Source: DASQMT01 sp963827335 | Lineage (GTDB): Bacteria > Actinomycetota > Thermoleophilia > Solirubrobacterales > Solirubrobacteraceae | Assembly (NCBI GenBank): GCA_963827335.1 | Contig: CAWHAP010000002.1 | Coordinates: forward strand, 124,001 to 188,000 | Reading direction: 5' to 3' | DNA length: 64,000 nucleotides | Shown: piece by piece, positions 32,231 through 41,581 of the stretch | How the letters are laid out: every line of letters starts with the position of its first letter | Numbering within the stretch: position 1 is the stretch's first letter | Position numbers and translations under genes: made by a program | Notes under the pieces: model-generated | The model's database searches: none | What the model was told of the DNA's origin: nothing | The model's input: only the letters and a program-made list of their open reading frames with translations

Positions 32231-33328
32231 TCAGGCCGGTGGGGGCGACCCGGTGCTGCCGCGTGTGACGAGCTCCCATGGCGCGAGGTGGACCAGGTCG
32301 CCGGCGGCGACCTCGCCACGGGTGGCGTCGAGCAGCAGCCGCGCGCACGTGCGTCCCTGGTCGTGCAGCGACTGCCGGATCGTGGTGAGGGGAGGATCGA
32401 CGGCTCGAGCGCCCGGCGCGTCGTCCCAGCCGGCGACCGAGACGTCGTCCGGGACGCGGAGGCCGAGCTCGCGAGCCGCGGCGAGCACCCCGACGGCGAG
32501 CTCGTCGCTCATGGCGAGCACCGCCGTGGGGCGTGGCGTGCCCTGCAGCAGCGCGAGCCCGGCGCGGTGGCCCTCGTCGCGGTTGCTGACCGCGACCTCG
32601 TGGATGTCGAGCGTCGCGGGCTCGGGCGCGGCGGCGTCGGCGGCCGCCTTGTAGCCGGCCAGGCGCCCGCGCGTCACGCGGTAGCCGGGCCGGCCCGGCT
32701 TGGCGGCGTCGCGCTGCCGCGCGCGCCGCGTGGGGCCGAAGGGATGGGAGACGACGGCGAGGGAGCGGTGCCCGAGCCGGAGGAGGTGCTCGGCGATGGC
32801 CCCGGCGGCGGCGTGATCGTCGATCCCCACGAACGGGACGCCGTCCACGCGCGGCCCGCCGTGGATGACGAGCGGGATGCCGCGCTCGCGCGCCAGGCGG
32901 AGCAGTGGATGGCGATCGGGCAGCGTCCAGACGACGAGGCCGTCGACGATGGCGTTGGCGAGCAGGGACGCGCCTTCCCGCTCGTCGGCGTCCAGCGCCG
33001 CGATGATCTGCAGCGCGGTGTTGTGCCGCGCCGAGCCTTCCGCGAGCCCGCGGAGGAACTCGACGGCGCCGGGATCCTGGAAGACGTAGGTGAGCGCCTC
33101 GCCGAAGAGCAGCCCGATGCTGCCCGCGCGGCCCCGGCGCAGGCTGCGCGCCGTCGGATCGGGTCCGGGGTAGCCGAGATCCCGGGCCGCCGCGAAGATC
33201 CGCTCGCGCAGGGCGGGGCTGAGCTTGCGCGGACGGTTGTAGGCGTTCGACACCGTCGCCGGGGACACGCCCACGGCCTCGGCCACCGTGACAAGCGTGA
33301 CCTTGCCTGCCTCGCGGGGAGGGGACAT
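32231..33328 (-). CDS. LacI family transcriptional regulator
   Basis: 365 residues from ATG 33328. N-terminal LacI HTH (VTLVTVAEAVGVSPATVSNAYNRPRKLS, from residue 10) with hinge helix, then a periplasmic-binding-like sugar domain (GSIGLLFGEALTYVF, VDGLVVWTLPD, FVGIDDHAAAGAIAEHLL, TAVLAMSDELAVGVL). Sits head to head with an MFS gene over only 39 bases, which contain a 24-bp palindrome. It should repress both genes until its ligand binds. Confidence 0.92.
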   Translation of the reverse strand: MSPPREAGKVTLVTVAEAVGVSPATVSNAYNRPRKLSPALRERIFAAARDLGYPGPDPTARSLRRGRAGSIGLLFGEALTYVFQDPGAVEFLRGLAEGSARHNTALQIIAALDADEREGASLLANAIVDGLVVWTLPDRHPLLRLARERGIPLVIHGGPRVDGVPFVGIDDHAAAGAIAEHLLRLGHRSLAVVSHPFGPTRRARQRDAAKPGRPGYRVTRGRLAGYKAAADAAAPEPATLDIHEVAVSNRDEGHRAGLALLQGTPRPTAVLAMSDELAVGVLAAARELGLRVPDDVSVAGWDDAPGARAVDPPLTTIRQSLHDQGRTCARLLLDATRGEVAAGDLVHLAPWELVTRGSTGSPPPA

Positions 33329-33334
33329 CGGTTT

Positions 33335-33358
33335 ATCGTTTTACCATGGTGGAACGAT
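33335..33358. promoter_or_regulatory. Operator palindrome between lacI-type gene and MFS gene
   Basis: Half-sites ATCGTTTTACCA (33335-33346) and TGGTGGAACGAT (33347-33358) are inverted with 10 of 12 positions matching and a CATG centre, as in LacI-family operators. The site overlaps a plus-strand TACCAT (33342-33347) that can be the -10 of the MFS gene and begins 7 bases from the regulator's ATG. Confidence 0.7.
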
Positions 33359-33367
33359 CAACCGACG

Positions 33368-34606
33368 ATGCCACCGGTCCAGCGGTCCACACCGGCGACC
33401 TTCCGGCGCGATCGCCTCACCTGGACGGCGTACGCGCTGCTCGCCTGGTTCGCCTACCTGCAAGCCGCGCCGGCGCTCCTCACCGGGCACCTGCGCGACG
33501 AGCTCGACCTGAGCTACTCGACCGGCGGGCTGCACGTCGCGGCGTTCGCGGCCGGCAGCATGGTCGCGGGCGTCATCTCGGCGCAGCTCGAGCGCGCGCT
33601 CGGGCGGCGCGCGCTGCTCTGGTCGGCCGCTGCGCTGATGGGCGCGGGGGCGATCGGGCTGCCGGCCGGGCGCATCGCCGAGGTGACGGTCGGCTCGGTG
33701 CTGATCATGGGCGCCGGCGGCGGGCTGCTGCTCGCGACGATCCAGGCCGCGCTCGCCGATCACCACGGCGAGCGCCGCGCGGTCGCGCTCGCCGAGGCGA
33801 ACGTGGCGGCCGGCATCGCCTACGTCGCGCTGATCGGCGCGCTGTCGCTGACGGCCGCGCTCCACGCGGGCTGGCGCGTCGCCCTGTTGGCCTCGATCGC
33901 GGTCCCGGTGCTCGCGTGGATCGGCAGCCGGCGGCTGGCGTTCGGCGCGCCGCCGCCGTCGCGCGCGGAGGGGGCCCGCCTCCCGGGGATCTTCTGGATC
34001 GCCGCCGCGATGCTGTTCTGCACCACCGTGGCCGAGTGGTCCGTGACCACCTGGGGATCGAGCTTCGTCGCGGACGCCGCCGACGTCTCGACGGACACCG
34101 CGGTCGCGCTGATGGCCGGCTACTTCGGCGGCGTGGTGGCCGGGCGCATGCTCGGCAGCCGGCTCGCGCGCCGGCACGATCCGGCGCGGCTGCTCGCGCT
34201 CGCGCTCGCCGTCACCGCCACGGGATTCGCGATCCTGTGGCCCTCGACGGCCCCCGCGCAGGCGTTCTCCGGCCTGCTGCTGCTCGGGATCGGCCTCGGC
34301 AACCTGTTCCCGATGGGCATGTCCATGACGGTCGCGCTCGCGCCCGAGCACGCGGGGCTCGCGAGCGGGCGAGCGGTGGCGATGACGTCGTTCGCAGGGC
34401 TGCTCGCGCCGCTCGCGGTCGGGCCGCTGGCGGACGCATCGTCGCTCAAGGCCGCGCTGGGCATCGTGCCGTTGGCCCTCGCGCTCGCCGCCGCGGCCCT
34501 CATGCTCGTGCGCCGGGCGACCCGCGCCGGCGAGACCGCAGACGTGCCGCAGGGATGCCCTGGCTCAACCCTCGAGGGGATGGGCGCTTCCACACGGCGC
34601 CCGTAG
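33368..34606 (+). CDS. MFS transporter
   Basis: 412 residues from ATG 33368. About twelve hydrophobic segments; LTWTAYALLAWFAYLQAAPALL opens segment 1 and GGGLLLATIQAALADHHGERR marks the central cytoplasmic region; ends with an Arg-rich tail. No sugar-specific motif. Divergent from a LacI-type gene and close to its operator, so uptake or export of a compound sensed by that regulator is likely (inference). Confidence 0.87.
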   Translation: MPPVQRSTPATFRRDRLTWTAYALLAWFAYLQAAPALLTGHLRDELDLSYSTGGLHVAAFAAGSMVAGVISAQLERALGRRALLWSAAALMGAGAIGLPAGRIAEVTVGSVLIMGAGGGLLLATIQAALADHHGERRAVALAEANVAAGIAYVALIGALSLTAALHAGWRVALLASIAVPVLAWIGSRRLAFGAPPPSRAEGARLPGIFWIAAAMLFCTTVAEWSVTTWGSSFVADAADVSTDTAVALMAGYFGGVVAGRMLGSRLARRHDPARLLALALAVTATGFAILWPSTAPAQAFSGLLLLGIGLGNLFPMGMSMTVALAPEHAGLASGRAVAMTSFAGLLAPLAVGPLADASSLKAALGIVPLALALAAAALMLVRRATRAGETADVPQGCPGSTLEGMGASTRRP

Positions 34607-34644
34607 GTTCGCAGGACCCCCCGGTCCCTTGGAGGACACCCCTG

Positions 34645-36504
34645 ATGCATGCCCCTTCGCGCGGCCCTGCGCGCCTCGTTCCCCTGGCCGCGGCCGCCGT
34701 GACCGTCCTGGTCGCCGCCGCTCCCGCCGCCGCCGAGCCCACCCGCCTCCCCGTCTACGACGTGAAGTCCGCCGGCGTCGGCGAGGCCAAGGCCGAGCGG
34801 CTGGCCGCGGCGTTCGGACTCGACGCGAACCTCCGCCACGACGACGGCTCGCTCGCGTTCCTCGACGTGCAGCGCTTCGGCTTCCTGCCCGTGCGCGCGC
34901 TCCCGGCGCCGGCAGCCGACGAGGAGGGCGGCAAGGTCGTCGCCGAGGCGCCGGACCTCGACGCGATCCGCAGGATCGTGCCGCTCGGCGACGCCGAGGC
35001 GCGCCGCCGAGCGACGAGCGGGCTCGCGCGCGCCGGGCTCCCGTTCGAGGGCGAGGGACGCGTGTCGCACTCGCACTTCGACTCCGTCGACGCTGCGGGC
35101 CGTCAGACGCTCAGCGCCGACGTCGACACCCACGTGTCGTTCCCGGCCCGGCTGGGCGACCTGCCGCTCGTCGGCCCCGGCGCGAAGTCCAAGCTCGTGT
35201 TCGACCCGGGCGGGAGGCTGACCTACCTCCGCTACGCCCGCCGCGAGCTCTCCCAGGCCGCGACCATGCCGCTGCTGAGCACGACGGCCGCCGACGCGCT
35301 CGCCACCGCACGGTTCACCGCAGGGTGCCCGGGCGACAAGCCGATCACCGGCCTGAAGCTGTCGCGCCGGCTCGTGTACTACGCCCCCGCGCTGTCGGCG
35401 CGGTCGGTGCAGCGGATCGTCCCCCACTACGACTACGGTGCGCAGGCGTCGATCGGGGGCAGGACGGTCGAGCTCGAGCACGTGCTGCTGCCCGCCGTCG
35501 CGGCGGACGCCCCGAAGCCGACCCTGCGCGCGACGGCGGCAGGCGGCCGCGTGACGGCGCGGACGGCGGTCACCGGCGGCCGGGCGCCGTACACCTACCG
35601 CTACGGGTCGTGCACGACGACGCTGCCCGACGCGGCGGCCGGCGCCGGCGCAGAGACCTCCTACGCCGTGGCGGACCGGCCGGGCGGCGGGTCCGGCGCG
35701 GCCGAGCAGGTCACGGTGACCGTGACCGACGCCGACGGCCTGACGGCGACCGCGAGCGCGCGCGTGACCGCCGGCACGCTGGCCGCAGCGACGCGGCGCA
35801 CGCGGGTGCGTGCGCGTGCGAGCTCCGGCGGGCGCGTGGACGTCGGGTCGGAGGGCATCGGCAACTCCCAGGGGCTGCCGAACACGGCGTCGAACACCGC
35901 GGACTTCCGCGACGAGATGGAGGACGTCTCGACGATCGCGTTCCACTGGGCCGACAACGACGTGTTCGAGAGCGACTTCGTCGACGCGGTCTTCGGCGGC
36001 GACGACGCGACGTGGGGCGACAACGTCGACCTGATGTGGTTCCAGGGGCACGGCAACGCGAACGGCTTCGCCACGGGCGCCACGCAGGGCGACGGGTTCG
36101 TCGACAAGTCCGAGGCGCGCTGGGGCGACGACGACCTCGAGTGGCTCGTCGTCCACTCGTGCGACGTGCTCACGCTCGGCAGCGGCTCGAGCAGCGTCTG
36201 GAACCGGTGGAAGCCGGCGTTCCGGGGCCTGCACCTGCTGCTCGGGTACGGCAACTCGAGCTACAACGTCGACGGCGACGGCAACGAGTTCGGCGACGAC
36301 CTCGCGGACGACGACATGCGCATCCGCAGCGCGTGGGTGGACGCGAACGAGTCAGAGCAGCCGGACGGCGTCATCTACCGCTACATGGGCGTCTACGGCC
36401 CCAGCAGCGAGTGGAACCGGAACGACTACTTCCACGGCATCGGCTCCGTGTCGGGCGACATCACCACGGTGACCGGCGCCTGGTCGTACTCCGGCACCGT
36501 GTAA
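34645..36504 (+). CDS. Secreted protein with caspase-like His/Cys dyad (DUF6345-like)
   Basis: 619 residues from ATG 34645, with GGAGGA 8 bases upstream. A Sec signal peptide (RLVPLAAAAVTVLVAAAPAAA) is followed by a propeptide-like region (~30-290), an Ig-like/PKD-like segment near 295-380 (VTVTVTDADGLTATASARVT) and a C-terminal domain of ~230 residues. The last contains VDLMWFQGHGNANGF near 465 and LEWLVVHSCDVL near 500: a His in a GHG turn and a Cys after a hydrophobic strand, as in clan CD peptidases (caspase/gingipain fold). I associate the C-terminal domain with DUF6345 from memory; peptidase activity is inference. Confidence 0.7.
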   Translation: MHAPSRGPARLVPLAAAAVTVLVAAAPAAAEPTRLPVYDVKSAGVGEAKAERLAAAFGLDANLRHDDGSLAFLDVQRFGFLPVRALPAPAADEEGGKVVAEAPDLDAIRRIVPLGDAEARRRATSGLARAGLPFEGEGRVSHSHFDSVDAAGRQTLSADVDTHVSFPARLGDLPLVGPGAKSKLVFDPGGRLTYLRYARRELSQAATMPLLSTTAADALATARFTAGCPGDKPITGLKLSRRLVYYAPALSARSVQRIVPHYDYGAQASIGGRTVELEHVLLPAVAADAPKPTLRATAAGGRVTARTAVTGGRAPYTYRYGSCTTTLPDAAAGAGAETSYAVADRPGGGSGAAEQVTVTVTDADGLTATASARVTAGTLAAATRRTRVRARASSGGRVDVGSEGIGNSQGLPNTASNTADFRDEMEDVSTIAFHWADNDVFESDFVDAVFGGDDATWGDNVDLMWFQGHGNANGFATGATQGDGFVDKSEARWGDDDLEWLVVHSCDVLTLGSGSSSVWNRWKPAFRGLHLLLGYGNSSYNVDGDGNEFGDDLADDDMRIRSAWVDANESEQPDGVIYRYMGVYGPSSEWNRNDYFHGIGSVSGDITTVTGAWSYSGTV

Positions 36505-36531
36505 CGGGGGCCGGCGGCTGTTCCAGTGGCG

Positions 36532-36537
36532 TACGAT
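36532..36537 (+). promoter_or_regulatory. -10 hexamer of the M20 deacylase gene
   Basis: TACGAT, 7 bases before GTG 36545. Same leaderless arrangement, here with a GTG start. Confidence 0.5.
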
Positions 36538-36544
36538 CGCCCGC

Positions 36545-37855
36545 GTGGAGCACGGGCTCACCAGCGCCGAGCGCCGCGTCACAGCGGCGATCGGCGCGCG
36601 CGAGGACGAGCTGGTCGCCCTGCTGGTCGCGCTGATCGGCTTCGACACGCGCGCCCCCGACCCCGACTACGCCCCGCGCGACGACGCGCGCCTCCAGGCG
36701 CACCTGGCGGCGCGCCTGCGCGCGGCGGGCTTCACGGTGCGCGTGTGGGAGCCCGACCCGGCGACGCTGCCGGCCGGCCCCTACCGGCGCCCGCCGGGCC
36801 AGCACTTCGGGTCGCGCCCGCTGCTGCTCGCGCGCGCCGCGGGCAGCGGGGGCGGCCGCTCGCTCCTGTTCAACGGGCACATCGACGTCGTCTCCGCCGA
36901 CCCGGTCGAGCGGTGGAGCAGCGACCCGTTCACCGGCACGGTGCGCGCGGGCCGCGTGGTCGGGCGCGGCGCGTGCGACATGAAGGGCGGCGTCGCGGCG
37001 ATGGTCGTCGCGGCCGAGACGCTGCGCACGCTCGCGGTGCCGCTGCGCGGCGACCTGCTCGTCAACACCGTCCCGGAGGAGGAGTCGACCGGACTGGGCT
37101 CGATGGCCGCCGCGCACGACGGCGCCCGGGCCGACGGCGCGATCATCCCCGAGCCGACGCGGCTGACCGCGTGGCTGGGCACCCGCGGCTCACTGCTGCC
37201 CGAGATCACGGTGGACGGGCGGGCGGGCCACGCCGGCTACCCGTACGAGCCCGCGGCCCCCGGCGCGGCGGTGAACGCGATCGAGAAGGCCCAGCCGGTG
37301 CTCGCGGCGCTGCAGGCGCTCAGCCGCGAGTGGCAGGACCGTCCCGGCGCCCAGCACGCGCACCTGCGTCCGGCGGCGATCGTCCCGACCGGCATCGACG
37401 CCGGGCAGTGGATGGTGTCGTACCCGGCGCGATGCACGCTGCGCTGCCACGTGTCCTACGTGCCCGGCCAGGCGGACGCCGCCGGCGGGGGCACGGCGGT
37501 GATGCGCGAGATCGAGCAGCGGGTCGCCGCGGCCGCCGCGGACGATCCATGGCTCGCGGCCCACCCGCCGCGCATCGCCTGGCCCGGCGACTGGCCGCCC
37601 GCCTTCCACGCGCCGGACGAGCCGGTCTGCGCCACGACCCTCGGGGCGATGGAGGCGCTCGGGCTGCCGCCCGAGATCGCCTCGCGGACGACGTTCTTCG
37701 ACGGCCCCACCTTCAGCCGGGCCGGGACGCCGGCGATCGCGTTCGGGCCGGGCGACGTCGGCGATGCGCACGGCGTCGACGAATCGGTGCCGGTCGCCGA
37801 GCTGGTCCGCGCGGCGCAGGTCCTCGCGGTTGCGGCGATGCGGTTCTGCGGCTAG
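36545..37855 (+). CDS. M20 peptidase, ArgE/DapE family
   Basis: 436 residues from GTG 36545. Zinc ligands as in acetylornithine deacetylase/succinyl-diaminopimelate desuccinylase: LFNGHIDVVSADP, GRGACDMKGGVAAM and PEEESTGLGS. A dimerisation lid is present. Not next to arginine or lysine genes, so the substrate is open; the family also includes carboxypeptidase- and carbamoylase-type enzymes. The stop TAG is in a CTAG shared with the convergent kinase gene. Confidence 0.87.
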   Translation: MEHGLTSAERRVTAAIGAREDELVALLVALIGFDTRAPDPDYAPRDDARLQAHLAARLRAAGFTVRVWEPDPATLPAGPYRRPPGQHFGSRPLLLARAAGSGGGRSLLFNGHIDVVSADPVERWSSDPFTGTVRAGRVVGRGACDMKGGVAAMVVAAETLRTLAVPLRGDLLVNTVPEEESTGLGSMAAAHDGARADGAIIPEPTRLTAWLGTRGSLLPEITVDGRAGHAGYPYEPAAPGAAVNAIEKAQPVLAALQALSREWQDRPGAQHAHLRPAAIVPTGIDAGQWMVSYPARCTLRCHVSYVPGQADAAGGGTAVMREIEQRVAAAAADDPWLAAHPPRIAWPGDWPPAFHAPDEPVCATTLGAMEALGLPPEIASRTTFFDGPTFSRAGTPAIAFGPGDVGDAHGVDESVPVAELVRAAQVLAVAAMRFCG

Positions 37856-38226
37856 CGCAGCTCGAACCAGACGCACGTGCCGCCGTCGCGGCTGAGGCCC
37901 CACTCGCGCGTGACGGCGTCCATCATCTGCAGGCCGAGGCCCTGGGCGACGTCGCCGGGCTCGAAGCCGCAGCCGCGATCGCGCACCGCGATGCGCATGG
38001 CGCCGCCGGGCAGGCAGGCGGCGTCGAGCTCGATCGCCGCGTCCGTGTCGAGGCCCCCGTGCACGACGGCGTTCGTCACCAGCTCGGAGGTGAGCAGCAT
38101 CGCGTCGACGGCCCGATCTCCGAGGGGGAGCGCCCGGAGGGCGCGCCGTGCCTCGGCGGGAGCATCGACGTCTGGGGAGAGCAGCAGCCGCACGTGTGCG
38201 CGGGCAGCGGCCTCGTCGACCGGCAT
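37852..38226 (-). CDS. ATP-binding protein, RsbW-type anti-sigma factor kinase fold
   Basis: 124 residues from ATG 38226. GHKL/HATPase_c motifs: N box LLTSELVTNAVVHG, G1 VRDRGCGF, G2 GLGLQMMDAVTREWG. Small stand-alone proteins of this kind in Actinomycetota are anti-sigma or switch kinases with an STAS partner; no STAS or sigma gene is adjacent. TACACC ends 6 bases upstream of the start on the minus strand. Divergent from gltD. Confidence 0.88.
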   Translation of the reverse strand: MPVDEAAARAHVRLLLSPDVDAPAEARRALRALPLGDRAVDAMLLTSELVTNAVVHGGLDTDAAIELDAACLPGGAMRIAVRDRGCGFEPGDVAQGLGLQMMDAVTREWGLSRDGGTCVWFELR

Positions 38227-38346
38227 GGAGCCGGTGTACCCGCACCCGACCCCCCGGACGCGGGGGAGGTCCGGGAGTGGACACGGCTACGCTTTCGGTC
38301 CGCCGCCCGCTCGGAGGCCGGCGGTGCGACCCCAGGAGACCATGAC

Positions 38347-39765
38347 GTGGGCGAGCTCGGCGCCTTCCTCAAGATCACCCGTGTCACCCCGCCGGAGCGC
38401 GATCCGCGCGAGCGCGTGGCGGACTACAAGGAGATCTACCAGGTGCTGCCCGAGGCCGAGGCGGCCCGGCAGGGCGCGCGCTGCATGGAGTGCGGCGTCC
38501 CGTTCTGCCACGACGGCTGTCCGCTGGGCAACCTGATCCCGGACTGGAACGACCTCGTCTACCGCGGCCGCTGGCGCGAGGCGATCGAGCAGCTCCACGC
38601 CACGAACGACTTCCCCGAGTGGACCGGGCTGATCTGCCCGGCCCCGTGCGAGCCCGCCTGCGTGCTGGCCATCAACGACGACCCGGTCTCGATCAAGCAG
38701 ATCGAGCTGGCGATCGTCGAGCGCGCGTGGGAGGAGGGCTGGATCCAGCCGCGGCCCCCGGCGACGCGCACCGGGCGCACCGTCGGGATCGTCGGCTCGG
38801 GCCCGGCGGGCCTCGCCGCCGCCGCCCACCTCAACCGGGCCGGCCACGGGGTCGTGGTCTACGAGCGCGACGAGGGCCCCGGCGGCCTGCTCCGGTTCGG
38901 CGTGCCGGACTTCAAGCTGGAGAAGTGGTACATCGACCGCCGCGTGGCGCTGCTGGAGGCCGAGGGCGTGCGCTTCGAGTGCGGCGTCGACGTCGGCGCC
39001 GCCGTCGGCGCCGAGGAGCTGTCGGCGCGGCACGACGCCGTCGTGCTCGCGATCGGCTCGCGCGTGCACCGGGCGCTCGACGTGCCCGGCGCCGACCTGC
39101 AGGGCGTCCGCTTCGCGATGGACTACCTCTACGCGCGCAACCGCTGGGTCGCGCGCGGCGACGCCGCGGGCGACGACCCGGAGCTGACCGCGGCGGGCAA
39201 GCACGTCGTCGTCATCGGCGGCGGCGACACCGCGATGGACTGCGTCGGCAACGCCCACCGCGAGCACGCGGCGAGCGTGACCGTGCTCGACACCTACCCG
39301 GCGCCGCCCGGCCCCGCCGCCCGCGACAGCGTGCCGTGGCCCGAGGCGCCGCGCCGGCTCGTCAGCACGTACGCGCTCGACGAGGGCGGCGAGCGCCGCT
39401 GGACGCAGACCGCGACGCGGCTCGAGGGCCGCGACGGGCGCGTCGTCGCGGTCCGCGGCAGCTACGTGACCCCGCCGCCCGGTCCGCGGGCGTTGCCCGG
39501 CACCGAGTTCGAGCTGCCCGCCGACCTCGTCCTCGTCGCGATCGGCTTCTCGCATCCCGAGCACACCGGCGCCGTCGCGCAGTACGCGCTCGACCTCGAC
39601 CGGCGCGGCAACGTCAAGGCCCCGGCCTACGCGACGTCGCGCGCCGGCGTGTTCGCCGCCGGGGACGCCCGGATGGGGCAGTCCCTCGTCGTGAACGCCA
39701 TCGCCGAGGGGCGCCGCTGCGCCCGCGTGGTCGAGCGTCACCTCGCCGCCGTGCCGGTTTCCTGA
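38347..39765 (+). CDS. gltD: Glutamate synthase small subunit
   Basis: 472 residues from GTG 38347, which has CAGGAGA about 10 bases upstream. Cysteine clusters CMECGVPFCHDGCP and CPAPCEPAC bind 4Fe-4S centres; FAD site GSGPAGLAAAAHL near 148, NADPH site GGGDTAMDCVG near 295, C-terminal GDARMGQSLVVNAI. Passes electrons from NADPH to the large subunit GltB, which makes two glutamates from glutamine and 2-oxoglutarate. gltB is not beside it, unlike in many bacteria, so the large subunit must be elsewhere or this protein serves another partner. Confidence 0.93.
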   Translation: MGELGAFLKITRVTPPERDPRERVADYKEIYQVLPEAEAARQGARCMECGVPFCHDGCPLGNLIPDWNDLVYRGRWREAIEQLHATNDFPEWTGLICPAPCEPACVLAINDDPVSIKQIELAIVERAWEEGWIQPRPPATRTGRTVGIVGSGPAGLAAAAHLNRAGHGVVVYERDEGPGGLLRFGVPDFKLEKWYIDRRVALLEAEGVRFECGVDVGAAVGAEELSARHDAVVLAIGSRVHRALDVPGADLQGVRFAMDYLYARNRWVARGDAAGDDPELTAAGKHVVVIGGGDTAMDCVGNAHREHAASVTVLDTYPAPPGPAARDSVPWPEAPRRLVSTYALDEGGERRWTQTATRLEGRDGRVVAVRGSYVTPPPGPRALPGTEFELPADLVLVAIGFSHPEHTGAVAQYALDLDRRGNVKAPAYATSRAGVFAAGDARMGQSLVVNAIAEGRRCARVVERHLAAVPVS

Positions 39766-39787
39766 CCGTTACTTCTGCCGTTTTCCT

Positions 39788-39811
39788 GGCGAAAGCGTCG
39801 CGGCTTTCGCC
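39788..39811 (+). terminator. Stem-loop after gltD, possible terminator
   Basis: Perfect 9-bp stem GGCGAAAGC/GCTTTCGCC with loop GTCGCG, 23 bases after the gltD stop. No T run follows, so it may be a weak terminator or an mRNA end-protecting hairpin. Confidence 0.45.
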
Positions 39812-39835
39812 GATGTCTTCGTTCACTTGTGACGC

Positions 39836-39864
39836 TTGACACCATGTAGTGGGAGGTGTATTCC
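39836..39864 (+). promoter_or_regulatory. Sigma70-type promoter of the giant secreted protein gene
   Basis: Consensus -35 TTGACA (39836-39841), a 17-base spacer, and TATTCC as -10 (39859-39864). The -10 lies inside an inverted repeat GGAGG-TGTATT-CCTCC (about 39853-39868) which may be an operator. A leader of about 70 bases with a purine-rich ribosome binding site (39919-39934) follows before ATG 39940. Confidence 0.6.
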
Positions 39865-39939
39865 TCCGGCGAGCCGCCGAATTCTGCGTTGAGGGGGACG
39901 CGCCGGGCGGCGCAAATCGGAGAGGGAGAGGGGAAGTCC

Positions 39940-41580
39940 ATGTACCGGGCTCGTTTCGTGCTGCTCGCGCTGGTGGCTGCGCTGGTGGCAGGGTCGCTGA
40001 CGGCCGGCGAAGCGCTCGCGCAGGCGCCGGTGATCAAGGCCCTGGACGACTCCCCGGGCCCGCGCTGGGCGCCGAGCAACGTCACCGTCGAAGCCGGCGA
40101 CACGGTCGAGTGGAACTTCGACGACGCGCTGGTGCAGCACGACGTCCAGTCCTCGAGCCCCAACTGGACCCTGAGCACGCCCTCGCTCCCGCCGGGCGCC
40201 CCGCCCGTCTCGTTCACGTTCGAGGATCCGGGGACCTACACGTTCATCTGCTCGCTCCACGGGGCGAGCATGTCCGGATCGGTCACCGTCGAGGCGGCGG
40301 CGGAACCGCTCGCCAACGTGCTCGTGGTCTCCAAGACCGCCGGCTTCCGGCACTCGTCGATCGACGAGGGCATCGCGGCGATCCAGCAGCTCGGGACCGC
40401 GAACGACTTCACCGTCGACGTGGTCGACGGCGCGATGACCGCCGGGTCGAGCGACCCGCAGCTCGCCGCCGCGTTCACCGACGCGACCCTCGCGCAGTAC
40501 GACGTGGTCGTCTTCCTCTCGACGACCGGCGACATCCTCACCGTCCCGATGCAGGAGGCGTTCGAGCGCTACATCCAGGGCGGCGGCGGCTACGCCGGCG
40601 TGCACGCCGCGTCCGACACGGAGTACACGTGGCCGTGGTACGGCCAGCTGGTGGGGGGCTACTTCCGCAGCCACCCGCCCGGAACGCCCACCGCCGACGT
40701 CGACGTCACCGACGGCGACGAGCCCTCGACGACCGGCCTGCCGGCATCCTGGACGCGCACGGACGAGTGGTACAACTTCCAGGACATCAGCGAGCCGGTG
40801 GTGAACGGCAGCGCGACCGTCGCCGACTTCAGCCCGCGCGCCAGCCAGGTGCACGTGCTCGCCACGGTCGACGAGTCCTCCTACGACGAGCAGGACGGCA
40901 ACACGGTCGACGACGACCATCCGGTCGCGTGGTGCTCGGACTTCGACGGCGGCCGTTCCTGGTACACGGCGATGGGCCATACCGAGGCCTCGTTCGCCGA
41001 CGCGGACTTCCGCCGCCACCTGCTCGGCGGCCTGCAGACCGCCGCCGGCGTCGACGCCGACTGCGGCGAGCCGCGCGAGACCGCGCCGACCGCCGCGGAC
41101 TTCGAGAAGGTCACGCTCGACGACGACACGAACGCGCCGATGGAGATCGACATCGCCAACGACGGGCGGGCGTTCTACATCGAGCTCGACGGCCGCGTGC
41201 AGATGTGGAGCCCGACGACGGGCACCACGACGACGGTCGGCACGATCCCCGTGTCGGTGGTCCACGAGAACGGGCTGATCGGGATCCAGCTCGCGCCGGA
41301 CTTCGACACCACGGGCCACATCTACCTGGCGTACAACACGCTGCCGAACGAGGACGCGAACGGCATGGGCACCAACCGCGTCTCGCGCTTCACGCTCACG
41401 GGCACCACGCTCGGCCAGGAGCAGATCATCTACACCTGGCAGCACCAGCGCGAGCAGTGCTGCCACACCGGCGGCTCGCTGGACTTCGGGCCAGACGGCA
41501 GCCTCTACCTCTCCACGGGCGACAACACGAACCCGTTCGCCCACGGCTTCAACCCGACCGACGAGCGGCCCGGCCGCGAG
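39940..41580 (+). CDS. Giant protein, part 1: signal peptide, cupredoxin, ThuA, start of sugar dehydrogenase
   Basis: In the sequence as given this frame continues to a stop at 42348, but it leaves the protein pattern after residue 547. Residues 1-27: Sec signal ending ALA. About 28-124: plastocyanin-like cupredoxin, with His in VQHDV and the type-1 copper loop FICSLHGASM (Cys, His, Met). About 127-370: ThuA-like domain of the trehalose-utilisation/glutamine-amidotransferase-like fold (SKTAGFRHSSIDEG, GGGYAGVHAASDTEY). About 387-547: first blades of a PQQ-type glucose/sorbosone dehydrogenase (GLIGIQLAPDFDTTGHIYL, CCHTGGSLDFGPDGSLY, TGDN). Exported; may oxidise or bind sugars with a copper partner (inference). 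Confidence 0.8.
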
Positions 41581-41581
41581 A

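Noticed and set aside
33346..34645. An ATG at 33346 as start of a protein running into the caspase-like gene
   Set aside because: That frame across the MFS gene is an Arg-rich shadow; the caspase-like gene has its own ribosome binding site and signal peptide at 34645.
39766..39939. A small gene between gltD and the giant gene
   Set aside because: The open frame that starts at 39856 merely extends the giant protein upstream past the promoter and signal-peptide ATG; no separate product.
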